From NCBI GenBank assembly GCA_944324285.1, contig CALUVR010000003.1:64001-123397 (forward strand): DNA of 59,397 bases, read 5' to 3'. The notes below the pieces were generated by a model. The model ran no database searches, was not told the DNA's origin, and saw nothing but the letters and a program-made list of their open reading frames with translations. This stretch comes from Candidatus Gastranaerophilales bacterium (GTDB taxonomy: Bacteria > Cyanobacteriota > Vampirovibrionia > Gastranaerophilales > Gastranaerophilaceae). Both the position numbers and the translations under genes were made by a program. Each line of letters opens with the position of its first letter. Within the stretch, counting starts at the first letter, position 1. Shown in pieces: positions 25,631-35,161 of this stretch.

Positions 25631-27415
25631 ATGCTGAAAAAAATATTATATAGTATCTGGTTATTCTTGTTTTGTCTGGTTATATTTGTAAGTGTGCAAA
25701 GTGCTAATTTTAATGCCTTTATTGACGTCATTGAGAACAGAACCTTTGATTTACGCCAGAATATCATGGTTAATAATAAGATTAAATCTGTTAATAATAA
25801 TATTGTGATAGTAGCGATAGATGATGCGAGTTACGAATATATTCTTGATAAGTACGGTGAATGGCCTTTATCTAGGGATGTTTACGCGAAACTTATTGAC
25901 TATATAGAGGCTCAAAAACCCCGGAGTATTGCCTTTGATTTGATGTTTGTAAAATCCATGAAAAGTGCAGCGTCGGCGGACGAAGCTTTAGTTAATTCTT
26001 TCAAAAAATATGACAATATTTTTACTGCAATGAATTTGGATAATCAATCTAAGGATTTGAGAATTCCGCCTGTACTGCCTGATAAAATCTCGATAAACGT
26101 TATAAATAATGCAGAACATGTTAATCTTGACGGACACTCTTATACAAACTGCAGAGCCATATTGCAAGGAATTCTTGACGCGACTTCCAATATCGGAATG
26201 ATAAATGTTTCTCGTGCAGAGGACGGTATTTTAAGAAGGATGCCGCTTTTTGTGAAATATCAGGACAAATATTATCCGCAGCTCGGGCTGAAAGTTGGGC
26301 TTCAATATCTTAAAGATATGGAAAATCTTGATATCAAAGACTTTGTTATTGATAAAAATTCTAATTTAATTTTAGGAAAAAGAAAAATATATGTAGATAA
26401 CAGCGGAAATGCAATTCTTAACTGGTACGGACCTACTGCGAGTTATGAGCATATTCCGATATACCGTCTTATCAAAATTGTAAATGGAGAATTGAAAAAT
26501 GAAGGTTATGATTTTAAGGATAAGATTGTCTACTTTGGAACAACCGCATCAAGCCTTTTTGACATAAAAACTGTTCCTGTGAGCAGAATTTATCCCGGAG
26601 TTGAAGTTCAGGCAACTTATGTGAATAATCTTATTGATAATAATTTTATAAGAAAGGCAGATAAACGATTTACGGTTGCAGCAGGGGTGCTTCTTGCCGT
26701 ATTGACGGGAATTATTGTTATGAAGGTTGCATCTGCATTTGTAGCTTCACTCGCATCCCTATCAGTTTATTTAATATATGTTTTGTCGGCTTATTATGCT
26801 ATGAAGTTTGGAAATATTTGGATAGAGCTTGTTTATCCGTTAATTTTAGCAATAGTTGCATTTATATCTGCACTTGTTGTCAAATATTTCATTAAATCAA
26901 GAGATTTTGAACAGCAATACAGACTGGCAACAACAGACGGATTGACTGAACTGTATAATCACAGATATTTTCAGGAGCAGATGAAGCGGCAGATTGAAAA
27001 TTCAAAACGATACGAAACAGAATTTTCAATGATAATTCTTGATATAGACTTTTTCAAAAAATTTAATGATACCTTCGGTCATCAGGCTGGTGATGCTGTA
27101 TTAAGACAGGTTGCTCAGACACTTAAGCGTAATGTCCGTGCAACAGATATAGTTTGCAGATACGGCGGGGAAGAAATGAGTATCATCTTGCCTAATACTG
27201 GAAAAGATGTTGCGCATTCTACTGCGGAAAAAATTTGTGAAAGAGTTTCCGATAAGAAATTTAAACTTGCAAATGACCGTGAAACCTCTGTCACAATCAG
27301 CCTCGGAGTAGCAACTTTCCCATACGACGGTCAGACTGCTTCAGAGATTATTGACGCGGCGGATAAACGCTTGTATAATGCAAAGAATAATGGTAGAAAT
27401 CAAGTAGGAAAATAA
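25631..27415 (+). CDS. CHASE2-domain diguanylate cyclase
   Basis: 594 residues. N-terminal membrane helix (about 5-24), periplasmic CHASE2 sensor domain (about 45-345; IVIVAIDDASYEYI, GEWPLSRDVYAKLIDYI, AFDLMF, YPGVEVQATYVNNLI), three membrane helices (about 350-425), and a C-terminal GGDEF domain: TTDGLTELYNHRYF, ILDIDFFKKFNDTFGHQAGD and GGEEM at 512-516. The last residue of the signature is Met instead of Phe, a conservative change, so activity is likely. The inhibitory RxxD site is present (RATD, 503-506). It should make cyclic di-GMP in response to an external signal. Confidence 0.93.
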   Translation: MLKKILYSIWLFLFCLVIFVSVQSANFNAFIDVIENRTFDLRQNIMVNNKIKSVNNNIVIVAIDDASYEYILDKYGEWPLSRDVYAKLIDYIEAQKPRSIAFDLMFVKSMKSAASADEALVNSFKKYDNIFTAMNLDNQSKDLRIPPVLPDKISINVINNAEHVNLDGHSYTNCRAILQGILDATSNIGMINVSRAEDGILRRMPLFVKYQDKYYPQLGLKVGLQYLKDMENLDIKDFVIDKNSNLILGKRKIYVDNSGNAILNWYGPTASYEHIPIYRLIKIVNGELKNEGYDFKDKIVYFGTTASSLFDIKTVPVSRIYPGVEVQATYVNNLIDNNFIRKADKRFTVAAGVLLAVLTGIIVMKVASAFVASLASLSVYLIYVLSAYYAMKFGNIWIELVYPLILAIVAFISALVVKYFIKSRDFEQQYRLATTDGLTELYNHRYFQEQMKRQIENSKRYETEFSMIILDIDFFKKFNDTFGHQAGDAVLRQVAQTLKRNVRATDIVCRYGGEEMSIILPNTGKDVAHSTAEKICERVSDKKFKLANDRETSVTISLGVATFPYDGQTASEIIDAADKRLYNAKNNGRNQVGK

Positions 27416-27430
27416 GAGGAGTGTGAGAAA

Positions 27431-28057
27431 ATGGATAAAATTAATTACACTATAACGATAGACGATTGCAGAGATTACGTCAAATACCAGAGAACTATTC
27501 CACGATTAAAGAAATACAGATTCAAAATTTTTATTCCTTTATTTATAATTTTTGCGCTTATGATTATTTTCAGTTTAATTATGGAAATAAGATTTTTCTT
27601 AAAAGCTTTCGATTACGTTGGCGGGCAGTATTCCATGACGTTTGCGGAGCTAATGCAATCAGACTTTTCTGCTCTTTTGTTTGAAGGGGTTGCTGATCAT
27701 TTCTGGCACATGAACCTTCCTGTTTTCGGAGTTTGGGCTGTAATATTTTTCCTTGCTTGGATTATTTCTAAAAATGATATTTTCCATGCCGAATCCAGTA
27801 AAATATATGAAGGCTTAAAAAAGCAATCTCTTGATATTGAGGTTTCAGTTGAAAATGAAGGTTTGAAATGTACGGGTAAAGGTTCCTCTTTCATTTACAG
27901 ATGGTCTGATATTATAGATGTATACGAATCTGAAAAATCGTTTTTGGTTTATGTCGCGGAAACTTCAGCTCTTATTGTGCCTAAACGCGCATTCAACACT
28001 CCTGAAGAGGCTAAAGAATTTTACGGTCTGTTAATTGCAAGAACCCGCAAAAAGTAA
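27431..28057 (+). CDS. YcxB-like membrane protein
   Basis: 208 residues. Two membrane helices (about 33-56 and 95-115) separated by a short loop, then a C-terminal soluble domain with FIYRWSDIIDVYESEKSFLV and IVPKRAFNTPEEAKEFYGLL, typical of the YcxB family, whose role is not established. It follows the cyclase by 15 bases with GAGGAG before the ATG, so it belongs to the same operon. Its end overlaps the convergent dus gene by 27 bases. Confidence 0.75.
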   Translation: MDKINYTITIDDCRDYVKYQRTIPRLKKYRFKIFIPLFIIFALMIIFSLIMEIRFFLKAFDYVGGQYSMTFAELMQSDFSALLFEGVADHFWHMNLPVFGVWAVIFFLAWIISKNDIFHAESSKIYEGLKKQSLDIEVSVENEGLKCTGKGSSFIYRWSDIIDVYESEKSFLVYVAETSALIVPKRAFNTPEEAKEFYGLLIARTRKK

Positions 28058-29002
28058 ATCCAGAGTTTCAATAATTTTATTATAATTTTCTTCTCTAACA
28101 AGAATGCTGCGGATTTTCGCGGCGTTCTTTATGCCTGAAATATAGTAAGGATAGAATTTCCTGCAAAATTTTATCCCGACATTTTCCCCGCGGAGTTTAA
28201 TTTCTTCATCCAGGTGTGTTTTTAGTATGGAAATTCTTTCTTCTAAAGACGGAACCGGAAGTTTTTCACCTGTATTAATATAATGTTCAATTCTATGCAA
28301 AAGTGTCGGGTCGCCTAGTACTCCTCTCCCTATTGCAACGCCGTCGGCTTTTGATTGTTCAAGGCACTCCTCGGCTGTTTCAATTGATGTAACATCTCCG
28401 TTTGCAAAGACTGGAACATCAACATTTTCTTTTAGTTTTCTTATAATTTTCCAGTCAGCTGTGCCTGAATAGAGTTGAGAACGGGTTCTTCCGTGGATTG
28501 TGATAAATTCAGCGCCTGCCTCCTGCATTTTTTGTCCGAATTCGACAAAGTTAAGTTCATCAAAAGTGTAACCGAGGCGGAATTTTACGCTGACAGGTTT
28601 ATCAGTTCCGTCTTTTACAGCTTTCACAAGGTCTGCGGCAAGGGAAGGATTTCGCATCAGGGCACAGCCGTCCTGACCTTTTACCACCTTGTTTACAGGG
28701 CAGCCCATATTAATGTCAATCATATCCGCAATAGGAGAAAGATATTCAGCCGCAGCCTTCATCAAATGAGGTTTATGACCGCTAATCTGGTACGATATCG
28801 GAGAATGATTTGTATCCCGTTTTATTATATCGCCGCCCTTCACCTGAGCAAGGAATTCCGAACTTATCATCTCTGTTGTCAAAAGGCAGGAGTTTGTATA
28901 TTTTCTCACAAGACTTCTCAATACATAGTCGGTTATCCCAGCCATAGGCGCAAGGGATACTTTGCTTTGGATAAGGGGGTGGACTTTTTTGTTATTTGAC
29001 AT
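28031..29002 (-). CDS. dus: tRNA-dihydrouridine synthase
   Basis: 323 residues. FMN-binding TIM barrel with SLAPMAGITDYVLR at the start, DINMGCPVNKVVKGQDGCALM holding the catalytic cysteine, VSVKFRLGY, ITIHGRTRSQLYSG, VFANGDVTS and VAIGRGVLGDP. It reduces specific uridines in the D loop of tRNA. Closest to DusB by overall pattern, but the exact position it modifies cannot be read off. Its start overlaps the end of the TPR gene by 11 bases, so translation may be coupled. Confidence 0.93.
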   Translation of the reverse strand: MSNNKKVHPLIQSKVSLAPMAGITDYVLRSLVRKYTNSCLLTTEMISSEFLAQVKGGDIIKRDTNHSPISYQISGHKPHLMKAAAEYLSPIADMIDINMGCPVNKVVKGQDGCALMRNPSLAADLVKAVKDGTDKPVSVKFRLGYTFDELNFVEFGQKMQEAGAEFITIHGRTRSQLYSGTADWKIIRKLKENVDVPVFANGDVTSIETAEECLEQSKADGVAIGRGVLGDPTLLHRIEHYINTGEKLPVPSLEERISILKTHLDEEIKLRGENVGIKFCRKFYPYYISGIKNAAKIRSILVREENYNKIIETLDLLFAGSCN

Positions 29003-31103
29003 AAGGTTTCAATTCTTCCATACGTGTTTTGGCGTATTGTTTATATTCATCGTCAGGCGCAGTAGAATTTATATAAACTTCGTAGTATTTGTACGCTTCT
29101 TTATAGTTTTCGAGTGTATCATAGTCTGCCGCAATCATATAATTTAAAATCAAGAAATCATTCGCATTTAATTCCAAAACTTTTTTGAAATCAGTTATGG
29201 CATCTGTGAGTTTTTTCTGAGCATCATATATCATGCCTCTGTAATAAAGCCCGTAGACATTATTTTTATCAGCTTCAAGGATTTTGTTAAAGGCAGTGAG
29301 CGCCTCATCATATTTTTGTCCGTCGTAAAGAGCAATCGCGTCGTTGAGAGCTGTTGCTTTGTTTTGTTCCTGAATTTGGGTTAAAAGTTCAAAAGCTTTG
29401 GCATTATTTTTATTCAGGGTAAGCGCTTTATTCAGATAACTTTCCGCGTCTGCATATCTTTCATCATCGGCGTAGAGAGCGCCTATGTAATAAGCGATTT
29501 CAGAATCCGTCGGTTTTAGCGCTAGTGCTTTTTTATAGTATTCTATGGCATTTGGAATATCCTCCATATTCTGGTAGGCAGAGGCAACACCGAGCATTGA
29601 CTCTACTGTTGCAGGCTGTATTTTTAAATATTCCGTAATTGCTTTTTTGTAGTCTTTATTGTCAAGAAATTCCCCGGCTTTTGCAAGTTTGTTATTGAGT
29701 GCTTCCTGCTCGATAGACTCTTTAGTTGTTAAAATTTGCGAATTGTTCGGGAATTTTGAGTTTGCCGCATTGAGAGTATTTATTGCGTTATTGTAATTCC
29801 CTTTTTGATTTTGCGCAATTGCAAGGTTAATATAAATTTCACCAGTTGTATCTGATTTTAGAAGTTCATTGTAAATCGTAATGGCGTCATCAAGTTTATT
29901 TTCTTTATGCAGGTCTAGCCCGTATGAATATAGAAGATTTACGACATTTTGCCCGGAGGTATTTTTCTTTACATAATCAATGTATTCGTTGACGGACATT
30001 GCTTTCTTAGCATTTTCAAAGATGCCGTTTTGAGCTTCGGTATTTGACGGGTCGAGTGCCAGAACCTTTTTATAAGCTTCCTGAGCTTCTTTTCCGTTGC
30101 CTAATGCTGAAAGACATTGTGCTTTATATATATTAGCGTTAAGGTTATCAGGATAGAGAATTAGGACGGAATCATAAGCTACAATAGCGGTTTTGTAATC
30201 TTCTTTTTGCTGGTACAGGGTTCCGACGTTAATTCTTGTATTAATATTTGAAGGGTCAAGCTGTTCTGCCTTTTTATAATATGCAAGAGCTTCATCGAGT
30301 TTCCCCTGTTTTTGAAGGATTGCGCCGAGGTTTGAGGTCAGGTCTGAATCTGATGGGTCAGCTTCGAGTTTTTTCTTGTAAATTCTCTCCAGAGAATAGA
30401 GAACATCTTTATTGTCTATACTTCTGGTTAAGATGTAATTATACTCTTCAACGGCTGCTTCTTCCTGATCAAGTTTGTCAAGAAGCTTTGCATAAGTTAG
30501 ACGGAGCGGAATATCTGTCGGTGAAACAGATACTGCACGGCGGTAATATTCAGCGGCTTTAGGAGCGTTGCCGAGAAGTTTCATAATATCGCCGATTTGT
30601 TCATAGCTGTCTTTTATTAATTCTTTATCGCCGAGTGATTGGCTGAATTCATAAGCTGCGGCTGCAAAATTCCCTTCTGCTCTGAGTTGTTTTGCAGTTT
30701 CAAAACGTGATTGCGGGCTTGTGTTGAATTTCAAAACAGAAAGGCATCTGTTCAAATTGTTTGTAACAGGTGATATGCCTTGAGAGGAACTTTTTGCCTG
30801 ATTTGCCGTCGGGTAATATATCATATAGAAAAGGGCACTTCTGTAATCATCTGCAGCTTTTTGCCAGTTTTTCTCGTTATTTGCATAATAGGCGCCTCTT
30901 GCAAGGTATGAATTTATCAGTCCTATTCTTGCTGAATTATCAAGGTAGTTAATTCTCAGTGCATTTTTGAACTCTGTAACGGCTCCGGAATACTGATAAT
31001 TTGATAAATACTGCTGTCCGAGGTCAAAGTGTTCTTTAAAGTCTGCAAATGCAGGCTGAATTAATGCAAGTGTACAAATTATGGCAATAACGGATTTTTT
31101 CAT
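28992..31103 (-). CDS. Secreted TPR-repeat protein
   Basis: 703 residues. Signal peptide MKKSVIAIICTLALIQPAFA, then a nearly continuous array of about fifteen to eighteen tetratricopeptide repeats (for example YYKKAEQLDPSNINTRINVG, EAYKKVLALDPSN, YYKKALALKPTDSEIAYYIG). TPR solenoids hold protein complexes together; being exported, this one probably works in the periplasm or at the outer membrane, for example in pilus or polysaccharide export assembly. No other domain is present. The downstream dus gene overlaps its end. Confidence 0.88.
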   Translation of the reverse strand: MKKSVIAIICTLALIQPAFADFKEHFDLGQQYLSNYQYSGAVTEFKNALRINYLDNSARIGLINSYLARGAYYANNEKNWQKAADDYRSALFYMIYYPTANQAKSSSQGISPVTNNLNRCLSVLKFNTSPQSRFETAKQLRAEGNFAAAAYEFSQSLGDKELIKDSYEQIGDIMKLLGNAPKAAEYYRRAVSVSPTDIPLRLTYAKLLDKLDQEEAAVEEYNYILTRSIDNKDVLYSLERIYKKKLEADPSDSDLTSNLGAILQKQGKLDEALAYYKKAEQLDPSNINTRINVGTLYQQKEDYKTAIVAYDSVLILYPDNLNANIYKAQCLSALGNGKEAQEAYKKVLALDPSNTEAQNGIFENAKKAMSVNEYIDYVKKNTSGQNVVNLLYSYGLDLHKENKLDDAITIYNELLKSDTTGEIYINLAIAQNQKGNYNNAINTLNAANSKFPNNSQILTTKESIEQEALNNKLAKAGEFLDNKDYKKAITEYLKIQPATVESMLGVASAYQNMEDIPNAIEYYKKALALKPTDSEIAYYIGALYADDERYADAESYLNKALTLNKNNAKAFELLTQIQEQNKATALNDAIALYDGQKYDEALTAFNKILEADKNNVYGLYYRGMIYDAQKKLTDAITDFKKVLELNANDFLILNYMIAADYDTLENYKEAYKYYEVYINSTAPDDEYKQYAKTRMEELKPYVK

Positions 31104-31204
31104 ATTAGTAAGCCCTCATTTTTACTAAAACAATATTAATACAAGAATGGCTGATTGTATATCTACATACGTATAAACAGGTTTACAATTTAATATTTTT
31201 TAAC

Positions 31205-31441
31205 TTAATCAATATCCTCCACAAGTTCAGATAGCTTAACTCCAAGCGCCTGTGCCAGCCGATGCAGAGTTAATATTGTCGGCGCTTTTTCTCCCCTTTC
31301 AATACAGCCTATAAAGTTTCTTGCGGAATTAATCTTAAAAGCCAATTCTTCTTGTGAAATCTTCATTTGGCTGCGGATTTGCTTTATATTATTACCCAGC
31401 TTTAAAAGCAAAGTTTTCTGTGTTTGGTTGTATTGACTCAT
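31205..31441 (-). CDS. XRE-family HTH regulator, paired with prepilin gene
   Basis: 78 residues, almost only the Cro/C1 helix-turn-helix: LGNNIKQIRSQMKISQEELA, then SARNFIGCIERGEKAPTILT and LHRLAQALGVKLSELVED. Divergent from the prepilin gene at 31506. Its ATG lies inside one of two copies of a TACCACCTAT operator-like sequence, so autoregulation is likely. Confidence 0.88.
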   Translation of the reverse strand: MSQYNQTQKTLLLKLGNNIKQIRSQMKISQEELAFKINSARNFIGCIERGEKAPTILTLHRLAQALGVKLSELVEDID

Positions 31442-31492
31442 ACCACCTATTGTGGTACATTGTTTACAAAGTTACTACCACCTATAGGTGTC
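31441..31492. promoter_or_regulatory. Twin operator-like sites between XRE and prepilin genes
   Basis: TACCACCTATTGTGGTA (31441-31457) and TACCACCTATAGGTGTCA (31476-31493) share TACCACCTAT and are both palindromic; the second contains the perfect 12-bp CACCTATAGGTG. They start 35 bp apart. TTGTTT and TATAGG, 17 bases apart and overlapping the second site, could be the prepilin promoter. Confidence 0.6.
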
Positions 31493-31505
31493 ATAAGGAG
31501 TGTTG

Positions 31506-32132
31506 ATGAAAAATTTCGCATTTACTTTGGCTGAGGTTCTAATTACTTTAGGGATTATTGGAGTAGTTGCCTCTATGACTTTACCGACAGTAATAAATAA
31601 ATATAAAAAGCAAGTGATTGGAACAAAACTGGCAAAATTTTATTCTGTTATGAGCCAGGCATTAGAGAGGTCAAAAGCAGAAAAAGGTGAATTGACTTTT
31701 GAACAGGAAATGCTGAATGATTCTGAATATTTGACTGCTTGGTACAGGGATAATATAACAAAATACATAAAAACAATTTACGAAGAAGGTCCGGATAAAA
31801 ATAACACGTACTATAAGGCGATATTTCTTGACGGAAGCGGGTTTAACAGTTATTATTCAGGAACTAAGCCTGACGGTTCCGGTGGATTAGGTAATTTATA
31901 TATTTTTTATTGTATTGATTATAAAAGTTGTAAAAATGGGAGTTTTGACGGTATAAATACGTTTTTGTTTATTGCGCTTCCTGATGAGGCCAGAATAACA
32001 ACATACGGTGTAAACAGTTCTCACTCGCAACTGGTTAAAGACTGTGGCACTAAAGATCGTCAGTGGGGATGTGCAACTTTAATTATGCAGAATGGCTGGA
32101 AAGTTCCTGACGATTATCCTCTGCTGCGATAG
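31506..32132 (+). CDS. Prepilin-like protein
   Basis: 208 residues. MKNFA followed by FTLAEVLITLGIIGVVASM: alanine instead of glycine at the -1 position of the expected cleavage site, glutamate at +5. The body is rich in Tyr, Gly and Ser. The end, GCATLIMQNGWKVPDDYPLLR, matches the prepilin at 9642-10334. AAGGAG lies five bases before the ATG, so the start is here and not at the GTG six bases upstream. Its stop abuts the stop of the SNF2 gene with no gap. Confidence 0.85.
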   Translation: MKNFAFTLAEVLITLGIIGVVASMTLPTVINKYKKQVIGTKLAKFYSVMSQALERSKAEKGELTFEQEMLNDSEYLTAWYRDNITKYIKTIYEEGPDKNNTYYKAIFLDGSGFNSYYSGTKPDGSGGLGNLYIFYCIDYKSCKNGSFDGINTFLFIALPDEARITTYGVNSSHSQLVKDCGTKDRQWGCATLIMQNGWKVPDDYPLLR

Positions 32133-35102
32133 TTACGCAGAGAGTGTAAATATTTCGTAGATTTCCTCGTCGGAGAGTTCTGTGATAATCTTTTCGCCTT
32201 CGTAGACTGCAAGGTCTGCAAGTTCTTTCTTAGATTTCAGCATTTCGTCAATTTTTTCTTCAAAGGTTCCGAGCGTAATCATACGGTGTACCATAACATT
32301 TTTATCCTGACCTATACGGTAGGTTCTGTCTGTTGCCTGATCTTCAACAGCAGGGTTCCACCATAAATCGTAGTGAATTACGTTGGTGGCTTTTGTTAGG
32401 TTTAAACCTGTTCCGCCGGCTTTCAGCGATAAAATCATAACTTTAGAATCATCTTCATTCTGGAACTTGTTAATTAATTCTTCTCTCTGCGGTACGGTTA
32501 AAGAACCGTGGAAGAACAGAGGTTCTGTGCTGCATTCTTCTGCAATAACTTTTGTCAGGATATCGCCCATTTCTTTATATTGAGTAAATATAAGTGTCTT
32601 TTCCCCGTTATCTAAGATACTCTGGACGGTTGAAATACATTTATCCATTTTACCCGAAAGCTCTCTGCTCATTTCGCCAGACTTTAAGAATTGATATGGG
32701 TGGTTGCAGATTTGTTTTAACGCCGTAATAAGTTTGAATATATTTCCGCGTCTGTTGATGCCAGAGAATTCGCTTATCTTTGCCATCATTTCGTTTAGAG
32801 TCTTTTCGTAGAGTACCGCCTGAGGTTTTGAGAGGTAGCAGTATTCGTTCAGAACCATCTTTTCCGGCAAATCTGAAATAACATGTTTGTCTGTTTTTAA
32901 ACGTCTTAATACAAACGGAGATACGGACATTTTTAATTTTGCGGCACGGGAAGTTTCTTTAAAGCGTTCAATCGGAATAGCGTAGCTTTTCTGGAATTCC
33001 CTGAGAGAGCCTAAGTATCCCTGATTGATAAAGTCGAATATACTCCAGAGTTCTGTTAATCTGTTTTCTACAGGAGTACCGGTCATAGCAACTTTTACTT
33101 CGGATTTCAGGGTTTTAATAGCAAGAGTCTGCGCAGTATCAGGATTTTTAATATTCTGTGCTTCATCGACGATAACCATTCCCCATGCGTGTTTTTTCAG
33201 TTCTTCAACATCTATTCTCATAATTGCGTATGTTGTGAGGATGATATCGTGGTTTACATCAAGTTTTCTTTCCGCACCGTGGTATATTACCGCATCCAGT
33301 GACGGCGCAAACATCTGTAATTCTTTCATCCAGTTACCGATAAGGGTTGTCGGGCAGATGACAAGAACAGGTTTCTTTAAAGTACCTTCCTCTTTCATTT
33401 TAAGGATTAAGCTTATAATCTGAATGGTTTTACCAAGTCCCATATCATCAGCCATACAGACGCCGAAACCTTTAGAAACGTTCGTCCAGAGCCATTTTAG
33501 ACCGGTTTGCTGATAAGGTCTTAAGACTCCTTTCAGGCTTTCAGGCGGCGCAACATCAACAGGTTTAGTAAAGTCTTGAATTACACGGGCAAAAGCATCA
33601 TCATAATCAAAATCATACTGTGCAAGCTGTCCTGACATAGAAGCGTGGATTAATTCCATTCTGGACATTGATTTGAAGTTCGCTTTTGCAATCTGTTCAA
33701 AGATTTTTTTGCTTTCTTCTTTATCTATAAGCACGTATTTGTTTTTGTATTTAATAAGTCCGTTGCTGGATTCCACAAGTTTGTTGAATTCTTCAAGTGA
33801 AAGCTTTTCGTTGCCGATTGCAATTTCGTAAGAAAAATCCAGAATATCATCTAGGGAAATTTTTGATGAGGAGGTATTATTAAACAAATCTGCAAGATCC
33901 TTAGACCGTGACGCCTTAACTTTTGCATTGATAGAGGCACGCGGAACAACTATATTAACCAGTTCTTTCGGAAGAATAACTTCAATCTGAGCCTTCTGCA
34001 GGTAATACGCCGTCTGTGTAATAATCTTATAGACCTCATTCAAATTCAAATCAAGCGCAAGTTTTTCTTCATCCTCAAATAAATCCTCCAGTTCCGGCAT
34101 GTAGCGGATTGCGTAGTTGAGCTGTTTTTCTACGATTTTTGCAATATCAGAGGAATTTGCGTCAAAAATCTTATCTTTATGATAAAGTTCATCAATCAAG
34201 ACACTTTCATCGGTTTTACGGTTTTTAATGTATACTTTCAGTCTGAATAATTCATCCTCGACTTTTTCAATTTTAAAGAAAGGAATTACGTCATATTTAC
34301 CTAAATACAATTCGTCAAACCATTGTGAGATATTTTCAGCAATATCAACGCCGCGCATCTGGGCTTTTTGTTCAAGGTTTTTAATCATATATGTTCCGGA
34401 CTTTACGTCTTTGAACTTATATGCCTTAATTGATAAAAATTTATAAATAACATAATTCATATAATTATGAATAAAGTCATTTACGAAATTTTGAGGTTTT
34501 TCGCCTTTTATAAAGAGTTTTTCCGGAATATTTTCTTCAAACTGGTTGATAATTCTTGCGACCTGCTGGTTTGGAATAATCGGTTCATAAACTATTTTGA
34601 ACATTGAGCCTTTTAGTTTCACTGTCGGAATAAAATATAATTTTTCAATCAATTTCATTACAAAGTGGGCAAGAGTATTCATATAGATAAATGTCGGTGT
34701 GAGGGATTCCATATCCACAATATCGCCGAAACCGCCGAAGTAATCCATAACAAGATCAAGACTCATTGCGTAACCGACTTCATTCCCGAGAACCTCTGAT
34801 TTAAATCGGAAAAGAGAGCCTTTTGATTTCAGGTAGTATTCAAAGTTATTGGTCGGAGTGATGAAAAATGACAGTTTGCCGCCTTCATTCACCAGATAGA
34901 AGTTCGTGTTTCTGGCAGGTGAAATCGGGCTTACAAAAACATCTTTAAATTCATCTTCCACTATTTGATAAATAAGGCTCAGAGTATATCTGAAATCCTT
35001 GTTTTTAAATCCTTCCGGGTTTTCTGAAAGGTTAAAAAACAATTCATCAATATTATTCTTTTTTAGTGAAAAATCAATATCTAGTGTTTTCGTGTCTGTC
35101 AT
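32133..35102 (-). CDS. SNF2/Rad54-family DEAD-box-like helicase
   Basis: 989 residues starting MTDTKTLDI (AGGA six bases before). The first 500 residues are a bacterial SNF2-specific N-terminal region. The motor follows: LRPYQQTGLKWL (Q motif), MADDMGLGKTIQ (Walker A), VIVDEAQNIKNP (DEAQ box), MTGTPVENRLTELWSIFDFI, then the second lobe with LIFTQYKEM, LSLKAGGTGLNLTKA and DRTYRIGQDKNV. It uses ATP to move along double-stranded DNA and displace proteins; its cellular role in bacteria (transcription recycling, defence or repair) is not clear. No defence genes surround it, so I favour a housekeeping RapA-like or HepA-like role. Confidence 0.9.
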   Translation of the reverse strand: MTDTKTLDIDFSLKKNNIDELFFNLSENPEGFKNKDFRYTLSLIYQIVEDEFKDVFVSPISPARNTNFYLVNEGGKLSFFITPTNNFEYYLKSKGSLFRFKSEVLGNEVGYAMSLDLVMDYFGGFGDIVDMESLTPTFIYMNTLAHFVMKLIEKLYFIPTVKLKGSMFKIVYEPIIPNQQVARIINQFEENIPEKLFIKGEKPQNFVNDFIHNYMNYVIYKFLSIKAYKFKDVKSGTYMIKNLEQKAQMRGVDIAENISQWFDELYLGKYDVIPFFKIEKVEDELFRLKVYIKNRKTDESVLIDELYHKDKIFDANSSDIAKIVEKQLNYAIRYMPELEDLFEDEEKLALDLNLNEVYKIITQTAYYLQKAQIEVILPKELVNIVVPRASINAKVKASRSKDLADLFNNTSSSKISLDDILDFSYEIAIGNEKLSLEEFNKLVESSNGLIKYKNKYVLIDKEESKKIFEQIAKANFKSMSRMELIHASMSGQLAQYDFDYDDAFARVIQDFTKPVDVAPPESLKGVLRPYQQTGLKWLWTNVSKGFGVCMADDMGLGKTIQIISLILKMKEEGTLKKPVLVICPTTLIGNWMKELQMFAPSLDAVIYHGAERKLDVNHDIILTTYAIMRIDVEELKKHAWGMVIVDEAQNIKNPDTAQTLAIKTLKSEVKVAMTGTPVENRLTELWSIFDFINQGYLGSLREFQKSYAIPIERFKETSRAAKLKMSVSPFVLRRLKTDKHVISDLPEKMVLNEYCYLSKPQAVLYEKTLNEMMAKISEFSGINRRGNIFKLITALKQICNHPYQFLKSGEMSRELSGKMDKCISTVQSILDNGEKTLIFTQYKEMGDILTKVIAEECSTEPLFFHGSLTVPQREELINKFQNEDDSKVMILSLKAGGTGLNLTKATNVIHYDLWWNPAVEDQATDRTYRIGQDKNVMVHRMITLGTFEEKIDEMLKSKKELADLAVYEGEKIITELSDEEIYEIFTLSA

Positions 35103-35118
35103 AGTTGTCCTTTTGTAA

Positions 35119-35155
35119 AAATGAAGAGTGAAGCTGCTGTCACCACTCTTCATTT
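35119..35155 (-). terminator. Terminator of gpmI
   Basis: Stem AAATGAAGAGTG / CACTCTTCATTT around a 13-base loop, seven bases after the gpmI stop on the minus strand, followed by TTAC and a weak T-run. It separates gpmI from the SNF2 gene. Confidence 0.65.
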
Positions 35156-35161
35156 ACCAAT

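Noticed and set aside
32133-35102. SNF2 helicase as part of a DISARM- or RM-like defence system
   Set aside because: Its neighbours are a prepilin, gpmI and regulators; no methylase, nuclease or PLD protein is present.
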